This document shows, one piece after another, positions 22,490 to 33,542 of a stretch of 64,000 bases of DNA. A program made the translations under genes and the position numbers. The stretch is taken from NCBI RefSeq assembly GCF_023091745.1, contig NC_068913.1, positions 14,650,001-14,714,000 of the forward strand, given 5' to 3'. Position 1 is the stretch's first letter; every line of letters begins with the position of its first letter. A model generated the notes under the pieces. It did no database searches, had not been told where the DNA came from, and saw only the letters and a list, made by a program, of their open reading frames with translations. This DNA comes from Budorcas taxicolor (lineage: Eukaryota > Chordata > Mammalia > Artiodactyla > Bovidae).

Positions 22490-23979
22490 TGATAGCTTAC
22501 GGTGAACCATGTCAGATGCATGATCTCCAAAGAAGAAGATTTAGCGTCGGGACCAGGGACCAGTCTTGATCACCCAAGAGCTTTTGTGTAGCCAAGTTTT
22601 GTTGAAGTATAAAAGGGGACAGAGAAAGCTTCTGACACAGATATCAGAAGGGGAACAGAGATTGCCCCTACTCTCTAGTCTTATCAAGGCCTTACATACT
22701 TTCACCAGACCCATTCCCTCAACATACATCTTAAATTAACAAGATTCAGTTCAGTTCAGTTCAGTCGCTCAGTCGTGTCTGACTCTTTGCGACCCCATGA
22801 ATTGCAGCACGCCAGGCCTCCCTGTCCATCACCAACTCCCGGAGTTCACTCAGACTCAGGTCCATCGAGTCAGTGATGCCATCCAGCCATCTCATCCTCT
22901 GTCATCCCCTTCTCCTCCTGCCCCCAATCCCTCCCAGCATCAGAGTCTTTTCCAATGAGTCAACTCTTCACATGAGGTGGCCAAAGTACTGGAGTTTCAG
23001 CTTCAGCATCATTCCCTCCAAAGAAATCCCAGGGTTGATCTCCTTCAGAATGGACTGGTTGGATCGCCTTGCAGTCCAAGGGACTCTCAAGAGTCTTCTC
23101 CAACACCACAGTTCAAAAGCATCAATTCATCCGTGCTCAACTTTCTTCACAGTCCAACTCTCACATCCATACATGACCACTGGAAAAACCATAGTCTTGG
23201 CTAGACGGACCTTTGTTGGCAAAGTAATGTCTCTGCTTTTCAATATGCTATCTAGGTTGGTCATAACTTTCCTTCCAAGGAGTAAGCGTCTTTTAATTTC
23301 ATGGCTGCAGTCACCATCTGCCACTGTTTCCACTGTTTCCCCGTCTATTTCCCATGAAGTGATGGGACCAGATACCATGATCTTCGTTTTCTGAATGTTG
23401 AGTTTTAAGCCAACTTTGTCACTCTTCACTTTCACTTTCATCAAGAGGCTTTTTAGTTCCTCTTCACTTTCTGCCATAAGGGTGGTGTCATCTGCATATC
23501 TGAGGTTATTGATATTTATCCTGGCAATCTTGATTCCAGCTTGTGCTTAGAGCTAACAATAGAAAGGTCTCACCAGACCCACTCCCACATCCCACAAGTC
23601 TTAAAAGAAGGGGATTAGTACTAACAGAAAGATCTTACCAGACCCACTCCCATAATATACATTTTAAGATGCCAGGATTAGTCAGAAGGTTCTCAAGAAG
23701 GAGTAACATGTCCTCAAGCAGGATACACTGTTGTTACATAATTCTTAGTACAGAGTTTAAGATGAATTGTTTTGTTGTGATACATTTTTGTTATATAATC
23801 CTTAGTATAGAGTTTAAAATGAGTGTTTTGTATCAGCTCTGGGCTTAAAGAAAATGTTTGTCCTTTTCTCCTCCTTGAGAACTCCAGACCTCTATTTCCT
23901 CCTCAAGAGCCCCAGACCGCTCTCTCCCTCTTGGGGACCCCAGACTTCTTATCAACCTACCTAGGAATTGTCTCTCTCA
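22490..23979 (-). mobile_element. Solo LTR of an endogenous retrovirus, interrupted by BovB
   Basis: Boundaries are TG (22490) and CA (23979), flanked by CTAC at 22486-22489 and 23980-23983. Removing the LTR and one CTAC restores a continuous L1 3' UTR. A 4-bp TSD is typical of class I (ERV1) elements. Orientation is minus, inferred from resemblance of the complement of 22600-22500 to an R-U5 region. LTR length without the BovB is about 680 bp. No internal gag/pol/env is present. Confidence 0.75.
22743..23553 (-). mobile_element. BovB insertion within the solo LTR
   Basis: Antisense, 5'-truncated just upstream of the catalytic site (YADD complement at 23487-23498). Short TSD taacaa at 22737-22742 and 23554-23559. 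Subfamily A. On the minus strand it keeps an open 116-codon C-terminal stretch (23477-23127). Confidence 0.93.
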
Positions 23980-24110
23980 CTACTATGTATAAAATAGATA
24001 ACTAATGAGAACCTACTACATAGCACAGGAGAAAAAAAGGAAGGGACAATCTTTATAGGACATAAGTTAATCTTTAAAATTCACTCCAATATACAGTTGG
24101 TGCAGACAAA

Positions 24111-24535
24111 TGCTGTTTGATTCCACTCACACGATATACTCAAATTCATAGAGTCAGAAAGTACATTGGTAGATGCCCGGGGTCGGGAGGGGGTGGTGGG
24201 ATGGGGAGGAAGAATGGGGACTTAGTGTTTAATGCAGACAGAGTTTTAGTTCAGGAAGGTGAAAAATTCAGGAGGCTGATGATGGTGAATGGTGCACAAT
24301 AATGTGAGAGTGCAGAGTGCCACTGAAATGTACAGTTGCTGCTGCTGCTGAGTCGCTTCAGTCGTGTCTGACGCCGTGCGACCCCAAAGACGGCAGCCCA
24401 CCAGGCTCCCCCATCCCTGGGATTCTCCAGGCAAGAACACTGGAGTGGGTTGCCATTTCCTTCTCCAGTTAAACATGGTTAAAATAGTATGCTTTATATC
24501 ATGTGACTCTTACCACAACAAAAAAACATTTTAAA
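24111..24535 (+). repeat. Old L1 3' end, interrupted by Bov-A
   Basis: Sense L1M-like tail: 'attcatagagtcagaaagta', 'gatggtgaatggtgcacaat', 'gccactgaaatgtaca', then after the SINE 'atatcatgtgactcttacc'. Confidence 0.65.
24337..24468 (-). mobile_element. Bov-A SINE
   Basis: Young-looking antisense monomer with a (GCT)4 tail: 'gagtcgcttcagtcgtgtc' to 'ccatttccttctccag'. Confidence 0.94.
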
Positions 24536-24539
24536 AAAT

Positions 24540-24905
24540 ACTGACTATACTCCCCATATTGTACATGATATCCTTGTACCTTATTTTATACCTGATAGTT
24601 TGTGCCTCTTAATCCCCTATTCCAGTATTGCCCCTTCCCCTTATACGTCTTTTTGATGATAGCCATTCTGGTGGTCATAAAGTGGCATCAAACTGTAGTT
24701 TTGATTTACGTTTCCCTGATGACTAATGATACCAAGCATCTTTTCATGTGATTATTGACCACTTATATAACTTTGTAGAGATAACTATTTATATACTATG
24801 CTCATTTTAAAATTGGCTTATCTCTGTTTTTATTATTTAGATATAATAGCTATATATTCCAGATACAAGTCCCTTATCAGACATATTATAGTTCATATAA
24901 TTTTG
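24540..24905 (-). repeat. L1 fragment (antisense)
   Basis: Antisense L1: 'gatagccattctggtggtc', 'ttccctgatgactaatgata', 'agcatcttttcatgtgatt', 'agtcccttatcagacatatt'. Confidence 0.8.
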
Positions 24906-25596
24906 AGTCATCTGTTCATAGGTAAAGTGAAAAGAGTAGTTATGACTATTCAAGGAAGTTACATACAGTAAGAAACCAAATGATACCCAGGTGAAACAAC
25001 ACGATTTAGGGGTTGAGAAGAAGAGAAATCATAGAAAAATAATGAAGGAAGAGCCAGAAAGGGAGGAGAAAGCATCCCAGGGAAGTTGAAAAAGTAGAAT
25101 TGTAGAAGTAAATGGTCAGCTCTACTGGATGCAGCAGAGAAGTGCAGTAAGATGAAGACTCAAAACTGCACGTGGGAATGGTCGATCGGAAGCCGCTGGC
25201 CGCATTTGTCAGAGCAGTTCCAGTGTAGAGGTGGGGACAGAAGGCAAGTTGTGATGGACCAAGGGAGTCATGGGTGGTAAGGAAGCAGAGACCACACTTT
25301 CAAGAAGCTCAACTAAAAAGAGATCAAAGGAAACTGGAGAAAAGGAAAGAAAAGGATTGGGGCAAAAACTGCTAGAGAGATGTTGGATATAGAGTAAAGA
25401 GATATCATCTGTGGAGCAACATTTGATCATCTTCTGGGAAGATGATCAGTTGCAAAGATGGAGGTACGTGTCTTGTCTTGAAGTAGAGACCTCTCTTTCC
25501 TAACATGAAACAGAGAGGAGATAAAGGTAGGTATCAGATCAGCTAGAACCACTGTTTGTCTTACTGTAACTCCCAGAAACTCAATTCAGCGAGGGT
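24906..25596. other. Purine-rich old repeat-like sequence
   Basis: 25130-25400 resembles a degraded ancient LINE family also suspected at 5780-6480 and 43080-43680 ('gatgcagcagagaagtg', 'acactttcaagaagctc'). I see no gene. Confidence 0.3.
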
Positions 25597-25607
25597 AGAA
25601 GTAACTA

Positions 25608-26056
25608 TGGTTTTTCCTGTGGTCATGTATGGATGTGAGAGTTGGACTGTGAAGAAGGCTGAGCACCAAAGAATTGATGCTTTGAACTGTGGTGTTGGAG
25701 AAGACTCTTGAGAGTCCCTTGGACTGCAAGGAGACCCAACCAGTCCATTCTGAAGGAGATCAGCCCTGGGATTTCTTTGGAAGGAGTGATGCTGAAGCTG
25801 AAACTCCAGTACTTTGGCCACCTCATGCGAAGAGTTGACTCATTGGAAAAGACTCTGATGCTGGGAGGGATTGGGGGCAGGAGGAGAAGGGGACGACTGA
25901 GGATGAGATGGCTGGATGGCATCACTGACTCGATGGACGTGAGTCTGAGTAAACTCTGGGAGTTGGTGATGGACAGGGAGGCCTGGTGTGCTGCGATTCA
26001 TGGGGTCGCAAAGAGTCGGACACGACTGAGCGACTGAACTGAACTGAACTGAACTG
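25608..26056 (+). mobile_element. BovB 3'-end insertion with perfect 11-bp TSD
   Basis: A 449-bp truncated copy starting within 'AMVFPVVMYGCESW'. Identical agaagtaacta at 25597-25607 and 26057-26067. Subfamily A. It retains the CGA after HLM (LMRRVD), and 25708-26037 is open to the natural stop. Confidence 0.97.
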
Positions 26057-26067
26057 AGAAGTAACTA

Positions 26068-26409
26068 GTGCTCATCTACACCTCTTTCCTTTCCGGCTCA
26101 TGGAAGACCACACTTGCGCGTCTAGTCCTCTCACAGTTCAGCAGGATCATATGAGCCTTTGACTAGTGTCGTGTGAATAGAAGACGTGAGTCACTTCCAG
26201 GTTTAGGCAATGTAAGGCCCACATAGGATTTTTAAAGTCCTTTTCACCCCCATGTTGTTGCGGTACTGGAGGAAACCTCAGATAGAGATGGGGCAGCCAG
26301 AAGACCAAGGTAGCTTGGAGTCCTGATATTCTGTAACTACAGTGGACAATGTGCGAGTGATAAACAAACTTTTATCATATTCAGCCACTGAAGTTTGAGC
26401 ATTATTAAG
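26068..26409. other. Unassigned intronic sequence
   Basis: I recognise no gene or repeat. Confidence 0.3.
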
Positions 26410-26649
26410 AAAGTGAAAGTGAAAGTGAAAGAAAGTGAGAGTCTCTCAATCGCGTCCAACTCTTTGCGATCCCATGAACTGTAGCTGGCCAGGCTCCTCT
26501 GTCCATGGAATTCTCCAAGCCAGAATACTGGAGTAGGTACTCATTCCCTTCTCCAGGGGGATCTTCCCGATCTAGGGATCAAACCCAGGTCTTCCGCAAT
26601 GCAGGCACAAGACCCGGGTTCTTTACCAGCTGAGCTTCCAGGGAAGCTC
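26410..26649 (-). mobile_element. Bov-tA SINE
   Basis: Starts with (GAAAGT)n and continues antisense: 'ccatgaactgtagctggcc', 'cagaatactggagtaggt', ending in the tRNA head 'accagctgagcttccaggg'. Confidence 0.92.
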
Positions 26650-28339
26650 TCTAGCTACCAGGAGTGTTGTTACAACACTATAATTTAGTCTATCCTGATT
26701 AAATCCTAGCCTAAGGAAAATTTAGAATACATTGGCAATCAAGAAAGAGTTGAGTAACTTCACTAAGGGAAGGATAGAAATGTAACTGGGCAGCAAGAAC
26801 CAGTATTTCAAACTGAGTTCAACAGGGTGGAGGTATATGAACCTTCAACAGGGAAGCCTTGGCAGGCAGGACCAATAAGATATTTGGTAATGGTGATATT
26901 AACACAATTTGCTCCAGAAGATATAGGAATTGTGAATGCCATCATGTTGGATCAGTCATCTGCAAAGATACTTAGAGGGATGTCAGGCCAGATAAAATAA
27001 AGACTGAGCCTGATACCTATGTCTGGTGAAAATGGGAGTGACTGGGAGCTTGTGAAATGGTAGGTGAAAGTATAAAGAGTAACCTCATTGGGTGACATAA
27101 ACCTTAACTGATGAGGGGTTGTACACAACGCTGAGAGAGTGATGGTTCAGAAGCACCATTGTTGATCTAGGAGAAGGCAGTTCTCAACTCCAGACCTTGG
27201 AGGATGTAAGTATATAGAAATGGGGCTTTAGGGGAAATGCTGTTTCATTTAAGATTTCATTTAAGATAAGACTATGAAAGATACAGGAAAATATATTTGC
27301 CTTAGACTGTAGATTGAAAGGGCAAAATTGAAACTAGAACAAAGCAGGCTGCTGAAAATGTGCTTTGGTGACAGTTAATAACAAACTTGACGCTGCACAA
27401 AATTGCATCCTTGACAAAGAAGCCAGCTTGAGAAACAATTGCAGAACTTGCAAAAAGTGAAAAGCCCTGAATATGAAAAAATCTAATCTTTGAATAATAG
27501 GTGTTTCTAAAAAATGCTAACTATTAATCATAAGCAAGACAATATATGTAAAAATCCTAGTGAGTGCTTGAAAAATAGCAGACATTATTAATATTTTCAT
27601 AAAAGAACACTGAGCAAATTTGCTGTCTTTTTCTGCATAAAAGCCTATCCAAAACCCTAGCATGGTTTTAAACTGAAGCAGGTGAATTTCAAGCTAATGA
27701 GGAAGAAAGTGTCTCAGACAAAACTATTAGCTACTTAGGATTCTAAATTTCTACCTGCAGTTAATAAACTGAAGAAAATTCCGTCTCAAATCCTTACTGC
27801 TATAACCCATAAGAATGTTTTCTCCAAAAACAGGAAAGAACACATTTCCATCTGTTCTTATATATACTGCAGGCCTCTATAACCAATGAGACTAATTACT
27901 GTTCACTTTGTTTTACCACATTTTTTCTAAGAAAAGTGTAATATTTAAAGGTGATATTAAGAAGAATGCCGTGAGTAACTTACCACTTTTTCACTCATGC
28001 ATTTAGGATAGGAGTTTCAAAAACCATGAAGGGATTTTTTTTTAAAAAAATCATTGACCATAACTTGTTAGTGGGTGATGAACATTTTGAGCAAAAAATA
28101 TTTATAGCTTTCAATATATAAAAAAATGTTCCCTTTTTGAATATGACCAAAACTTTAAAACAGGGTAGAAGAAAAAATTTATTGTATAAAAACCAGTTAT
28201 TTATGTGAAGATGAAATAGATAAATTTTTTTTCCTAGTAAAAATAAATGAAAAATAAAACCTGAGCCTAGATATATCTTCAATAAAACATCAGCTTTCAA
28301 CAATGAAAATAGTACAAGTACACAAACAGTGAATAAATA
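26650..28339. other. Unassigned AT-rich intronic sequence
   Basis: No recognisable repeat except short A/T runs. The 102-codon minus-strand frame at 27995-28303 is Phe/Leu/Lys-rich because the DNA is AT-rich, and it has no domain. Confidence 0.3.
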
Positions 28340-28445
28340 AAAAGTAAATTGCTTGTTTCATTGAGCATAATACCCTCCATGTTGTCACAAATAGAAATTT
28401 CATTCTTTTTTATGGCAGAGTAGTATTGTTGTGTGTGTGTATGTG
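28340..28445 (-). mobile_element. L1 fragment, inverted 5' part
   Basis: Antisense L1: 'cattgagcataataccctcc', 'atgttgtcacaaatagaaat', 'tggcagagtagtattgt'. It is the upstream neighbour, in L1 order, of the sense piece at 28460. Confidence 0.8.
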
Positions 28446-28456
28446 TGTGTGTGTAT
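28425..28456. repeat. (TG)n microsatellite
   Basis: Interrupted TG/TATG repeat at the junction of the two L1 pieces. Confidence 0.9.
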
Positions 28457-28459
28457 GAG

Positions 28460-28815
28460 AGAGATGCTTAGTAAAATAAGTCAGACAGAAAAAGACAAAT
28501 ACTGTACTTTTCACTTACATCTGGAATCTAAAAAACAAATATAACAAAGTAGAAATAGGCTCACAGATACAGAGAATAAGCTAGCGGTTAAAAAGAGAGA
28601 GGAGAGGAGAAGGGACAAAGTAAGTGAAAGGGATTGAGAGGTTTTAATACAAACCAGCAGTTACAAAATAAATGTCCCAGAGATGTAATGTATAGCACAA
28701 GGAGTAAGTCAATATTTTATAGTAACTTTGTATGGTGTATAATCTATGGAACTATTGAATCAGTGTGTTGCACACCTGAAACTAAATAATATTGTAAGCC
28801 AATAAATAAATGTAG
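28460..28815 (+). mobile_element. L1 3' end, sense part
   Basis: Sense L1: 'taagtcagacagaaaaagac', 'ttcacttacatctggaatct', 'cacacctgaaactaaataat', ending in A-rich 'aataaataaa'. Confidence 0.85.
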
Positions 28816-30034
28816 GAAAGAAGGAAGGAAGCCAGTAGCTGGTCCTCGTGGTTATATTACATGTAACCTGTATCATCACAGCCTGGTTTATTTTCGTTAT
28901 TGTGTTTCTCACTATCTGAAATTGTCTTGTCATTTACTTACTGCTGGGCTGCTTTTTTCTTTCTCAACTAGTATGGAAATTCCCTGGTAGTAGGTCTCGA
29001 GCCTTTTTAATACTAGTCTCTCTCTGTTCCTGACACAGAACAGGCTGCGTGAATGAATGGATGAATCCTGAGATGAACACTTGATCCTTGTTAGCAAAGA
29101 AGGCATCTCAAGGAATATGGATGAAATGTTCACTGTTGGGACCAAAGGTGTAGTAGCTTAAGGGGAAGTCAAAACCCCAGAGAGTTCTGATAGCATGGTA
29201 GGATTTCTCATTTTTGCTTTCCTGACCTAAAGGAAAATGAAAGAGGCTGGACGGAAGATAAAGAAAAGAGAAAATTTAAATGTAGAAATGAGACTAACCA
29301 CTTCCCAGTGACATTTATGCCACAGTATTTTATCAAATAATAGAGTGCAGCCCTAAGTCGAGGGATAATTCAGAATTCGAGAGTGTTCCCTTGACAGAGG
29401 GTGGTTGGCTCTCCAATGTAGGGTGCTTAAGGAAGTTATGCACAGAGAGAGCCGAAACAAAACACAGAACTAGCAGTATTCACCTTGCCTCTACCTCTTG
29501 CAGCCGGCTGAAGGTCTGAACAAAGTGAAGATAGTCAACACTGTACAAATTCAGGTTTCTAGGAGAGAAAACAAGATAAACTGGTGGAGGGAAAGTCAGA
29601 GAAAAGTAAGATTCAAGAAGATTGCACTCTATTGTTTTAACTGTAATAAAAGGTTTGCATCTAATAGAAGGCTTGGATAACACTGTCTCCATCAAGAGTT
29701 AATAAGCTAAGAGAGTATTCTGTGGATACAATGGCTGAGTGTGGATGACTGTCCACTCCCCTCCAGTACCAACTCCTGCGCTTTTGTTTTATAAGTTTAT
29801 TATTTAGCTTTTTGCTTGAGTTTTATTTGCCTGAAATTTAACACACACGCACACAAACATACACACACAGAGACACAAGATCTAATTTGTGCTTCTGCAG
29901 CATTGTTGGTCTTTGATCCCAATCCTTTATTAGATATTACATTATTGCTCCACTGACTGCACTGCCCCATCTGTCATTCCAGATGCTTTCTGGAAGTAGG
30001 TTTGTTTCTAGGCTGTACGTTCTTTCTCATACTC
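28816..30034. other. Unassigned intronic sequence
   Basis: 28920-29060 weakly resembles an L2 tail ('gaatgaatggatgaat'). 29841-29876 is a (CA)n-type repeat. I see no supported gene. Confidence 0.3.
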
Positions 30035-30780
30035 TATTTTAAAAATTGAAGTTTAGTCGATTTTCAATATTGGATAAATTTCAGGTGTACAACATAGTGA
30101 TTCACAGTTTTTAACGGTTACACTCTATAGTTGTTAAAAATATTGTCCATAATCCCTGTGCTGTGCGATACATCTTTGTAGCTTATTTATTTTATACATC
30201 ACGTCATAGTTTGTACCTCTTAATTTCCTACCCTCTACTCCCTTGGCTCTACGCTCTTCTCTCTTCCCACTGGTAACCACTAGTTTGTTCTCTGAATCTG
30301 TGAGTCTGTTTCTGTTTTATTTTATTTATTGACTTGTTTATTAGATTCCACACATAACTGATAACATATTATATAAATATATACACACACACACACATAC
30401 AGTCACTACATGTCCTTTATTCATTCTTTTGCTGTTGGACACTTAGGTTGCTTCCATGAATTGGCTACTGTAAACAGTGCTGCTATGAACATTGCTAAGT
30501 CACTTCAGTCGTGTCCAACTCTCTGCGACCCCAGAGACGGCAGCCCACCAGACTCCCCCATTCCTAGGATTCTCCAGGCAAGAACACTGGAGTGGGTTGC
30601 CATTTCCTTCTCCAATGCTATGAACATTAGAATGCATGTATCTTTTCAAATTAGTGTTTTCATTTTCTTTGGATATATACTCAGGAGTGGAATTACTAGA
30701 TCATATGGTAGCTCTATTTTGCTTTTGTGAGGAACCTCCATACTGTTTTCCATAGTGTCTGCACCAATTTACATTCCCAT
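30035..30780 (-). mobile_element. L1 3' region (antisense), interrupted by Bov-A
   Basis: Antisense L1: 'ggtgtacaacatagtgattc', 'tttgtacctcttaatttcc', 'ggacacttaggttgcttcc', then after the SINE 'ggagtggaattactagatc' and 'tgcaccaatttacattccc'. It ends where a sense BovB begins. Contains a small (CA)n at 30381-30400. Confidence 0.9.
30494..30615 (-). mobile_element. Bov-A SINE with perfect 13-bp TSD
   Basis: Antisense monomer inserted in L1. Identical tgctatgaacatt at 30481-30493 and 30616-30628. Confidence 0.97.
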
Positions 30781-32421
30781 AAATGGTAGGGATCTAACAG
30801 AAGCAGAAGATATTAAGAAGAGGTGGCAGGAATACACAGAACTGTACAAAAAAGATCTTCATGACCCACATAATAACGATGGTGTGATCACTCACCTAGA
30901 GCCAGACATCCTAGAATGTGAAGTCAAGTGGGCCTTAGGAAGCATCACTACGAAAAAAGCTACTGGAGGTGATGGAATTTCAGTTGAGCTATTTCAAATC
31001 CTGAAAGATGATGCTGTGAAAGTGCTGCACTCAATATGCCAGCACATTTGAAAAACTCAGCAGTGGCCACAGGACTGGAAAAGGTCAGTTTTCATTCCAA
31101 CCCCAAAGAAAGGCAATGCCATAGAATGCTCAAACTACCACACAATTGCTCTCATCTCACACGCTAGTAAAGTGATGCTTAAAATTCTCCAAGCCAGGCT
31201 TCAGCAATATATGAACTGTGAACTTCCAGATGTTCAAGCTGGTTTTAGAAAAGGCAGAGGAACCAGAGATCAAATTGCCAACATCCACTGGATCATTGAA
31301 AAGCAAGAGAGTTCCAGAAAAACATCTATTTCTGCTTTATTGACTATGCCAAAGGCATTGACTGTGTGGATCACAATAAACTGTGGGAAATTCTGAAAGA
31401 GATGGGAATACCAGACCACCTGACCTGCCTCTTGAGAAATCTGTATGCAGGTCAGGAAGCAACAGTTAGAACTGGACATGGAACAACAGACTGGTTCCAA
31501 ATAGGAAAAGGAGTACGTCAAGGCTGTATATTGTCACCCTGCTTATTTAACTTATATGCAGAGTACATCATGAGAAACGCTGCACTGGAGGAAGCACAGC
31601 TGGAATCAAGATTTCCGGGAGAAATCTCAATAACCTCAGATATGCAGATGACACCACCCTTATGGCAGAAAGTGAAGAAGAACTAAAGAGCCTGTTGATG
31701 AAATGAAAAAGGAGAGTGAAAAAGTTGGCTTAAAGCTCAACATGCAGAAAACGAAGATCATGGCATCCGGTCCCATCACTTCATGGGAAATAGATGGGGA
31801 AACAGTGGAAACAGTGACTGACTTTATTTTTCTGGGCTCCAAAATCACTGCAGACAGAGATTGCAGCCATGAAATTAAAAGACGCTTATGCCTTGGAAGG
31901 AAAGTTGTGACCAACCTAGACAGCATATTAAAAAGCAGAGACATTACTTTGCCAACAAAGGTTCATCTAGTCAAGGCTATGGTTTTTCCAGTGGTCATGT
32001 ATGGATGTGAAAGTTGGACTATAAAGAAAGCTGAGCGCCGAAGACTTGATGCTTTTGAACTGTGGTGTTGGAGAAGACTCTTGAGAGTCCCATGGACTGC
32101 AAGGAGATCCAACCAGTCCATCCCAAAGGAGATCAGTCCTGGGTGTTCATTGGAAGGACTGATGTTGAAGGTAAAACTCCAATACTTTGGCCACCTGATG
32201 CAAAGAGCTGACTCATTTGAAAAGATCCTGATGCTGGGAAAGATTGAGGGCAGGAGAAGAAGGGGACAACAGAGGATGAGATGGTTGGATGGCATCACCG
32301 ACTCAATGGACATGGGTTTTGGAGGACTTCGGGAGTTGGTGACGGACAGGGAGGCCTGGCGTGCTGTGGTTCATGGGGTTACAAAGAATCGGACACAACT
32401 GAGCGACTGAACTGAACTAAA
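30781..32421 (+). mobile_element. BovB LINE, 1.64 kb
   Basis: Starts in 'NG.DLTEAEDIKKRWQEY' and reaches the 3' end. RT motifs: GVRQGCILSPCLFNLYAEY, and YADD codons at 31641-31652. Frameshifts near 31300, 31600 and 31700 break RT. From 31703 the C-terminal 235 codons are open to the natural stop (GCESWTIKKAERRRLDAFELWCW), the longest intact BovB C-terminus in the window. Subfamily B. Confidence 0.96.
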
Positions 32422-32712
32422 GTGGTGTTAATTATAGTTTGCTTGAATAGCTGGTAGGATAAATACACCCCTTTCATCATCTCTTCTTTCCCTCTTCTTC
32501 TTTTTTTTTTTTTACAAAATTTATTTGTTCATTACTTTTTGAAAAATTATGTAAAAAATATTTGAATTACACTGAAATTATAGGTTAATTCAGGGAGAAT
32601 TGCCATCTTTTACACTATTGAATCTATTAGTGACCATAGCAGCACTTTACATCTAAGTCCTTTGCCTTCAGTAAAGTTTTTATCATATTCTCCACAGTGT
32701 CTTGTTTATATC
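32422..32712 (-). repeat. L1 fragment (antisense)
   Basis: Matches antisense L1 ORF2: 'agaattgccatcttttaca', 'agtaaagtttttatcatatt'. Confidence 0.55.
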
Positions 32713-33305
32713 CTAAAAAGTAAACAAGAAAAACATAAGCAACTTGATGGAAAATGGGCAGAGACTATGAATAGGCAATTCATATAAGTGAAAATCTTGT
32801 TGCCTGTAGACATATGAGAAAACACTACCGCTAACAAGGGGAATGCAAATTAAATCAAAGTACCATTTCATACTGTCAAATTGGCAGCCATTAAACAGTG
32901 TGATGGTATCAAGTGTTGGAAATGATGTTGAACCTTTAAACTCTACTGATGGACAGATAAATTGATATAACACTGATGAGTAGAATATGATTGAAAATGT
33001 TCATATGCTATTACTACTAATTCAGTTTCTCTCTATAAAGAAACTCCTGCATGATTTAAAAGATATTTGTTATTATAAAATGCTAAAACAACTTAAGTGT
33101 CTTTAGTAGCGAAATGGCTAAACTGTAGTTTAATTACGCAATATAAATCTGTTCAGCAGTTGAAATGAAAAAAACAAAAATCAGTTCTCTGCTCAAAAAC
33201 ATAACATGGCTGACAGAAGAGGTTGCAAAAGTGAGTACCACTTACATGGTTTTTAGGAAAACAAAATAAAAGTGTTTTATGTTGTTTATGGATACGTATG
33301 TGAGT
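32713..33305 (+). repeat. Old L1 fragment (sense)
   Basis: Diverged sense L1: 'gatggaaaatgggcagaga', 'gaatgcaaattaaatcaaag', 'gatggtatcaagtgttgg'. Coding capacity is lost. Confidence 0.6.
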
Positions 33306-33308
33306 AAT

Positions 33309-33542
33309 GGGCTTTCCAGGTGGCTCAGTGGTAAAGAATTCACCTGCCAAAGCAGGAGACAAGGGTTCGATCTCTGATCCAGGAAGATTCCCTAGAAAAG
33401 GAAATGGCAACCCACTCCAGTATTCTTGCCTGGGAAGTCCCATGGATAGAGGAGCCTGGTGGGCTGCAGTCCATGGGGTTGCAAAGAGTCAGACATGACT
33501 GAGCACGTGTGCGTGCACACACACACATACACACACCTGTGC
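33309..33542 (+). mobile_element. Bov-tA SINE with (CA)n tail
   Basis: Sense copy with the tRNA-Glu head 'ggctcagtggtaaagaattc' and full Bov-A body, ending 'tcagacatgactgagcac' at about 33508. A CG/CA-rich microsatellite follows from 33509. Confidence 0.95.

Larger units (their letters stand above)
21301..24110 (+). mobile_element. L1 LINE ORF2 end and 3' UTR, interrupted
   Basis: Sense L1 from 'ggtgctgagaaaattggaca' through 'ggcagaacactctttaac', 'cccagcaaccccactcc', 'gaatattactcagccaaaaa' and 'gggagattgggattgacata'. It continues after a solo LTR at 23980 with 'ctactatgtataaaatagat'. Contains A22 at 21696-21717. Coding capacity is lost. Confidence 0.92.

Noticed and set aside
22490..23979. 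Possible full endogenous retrovirus
   Set aside because: Only a single LTR is present. The interior is a BovB, and no gag, pol or env sequence is seen.
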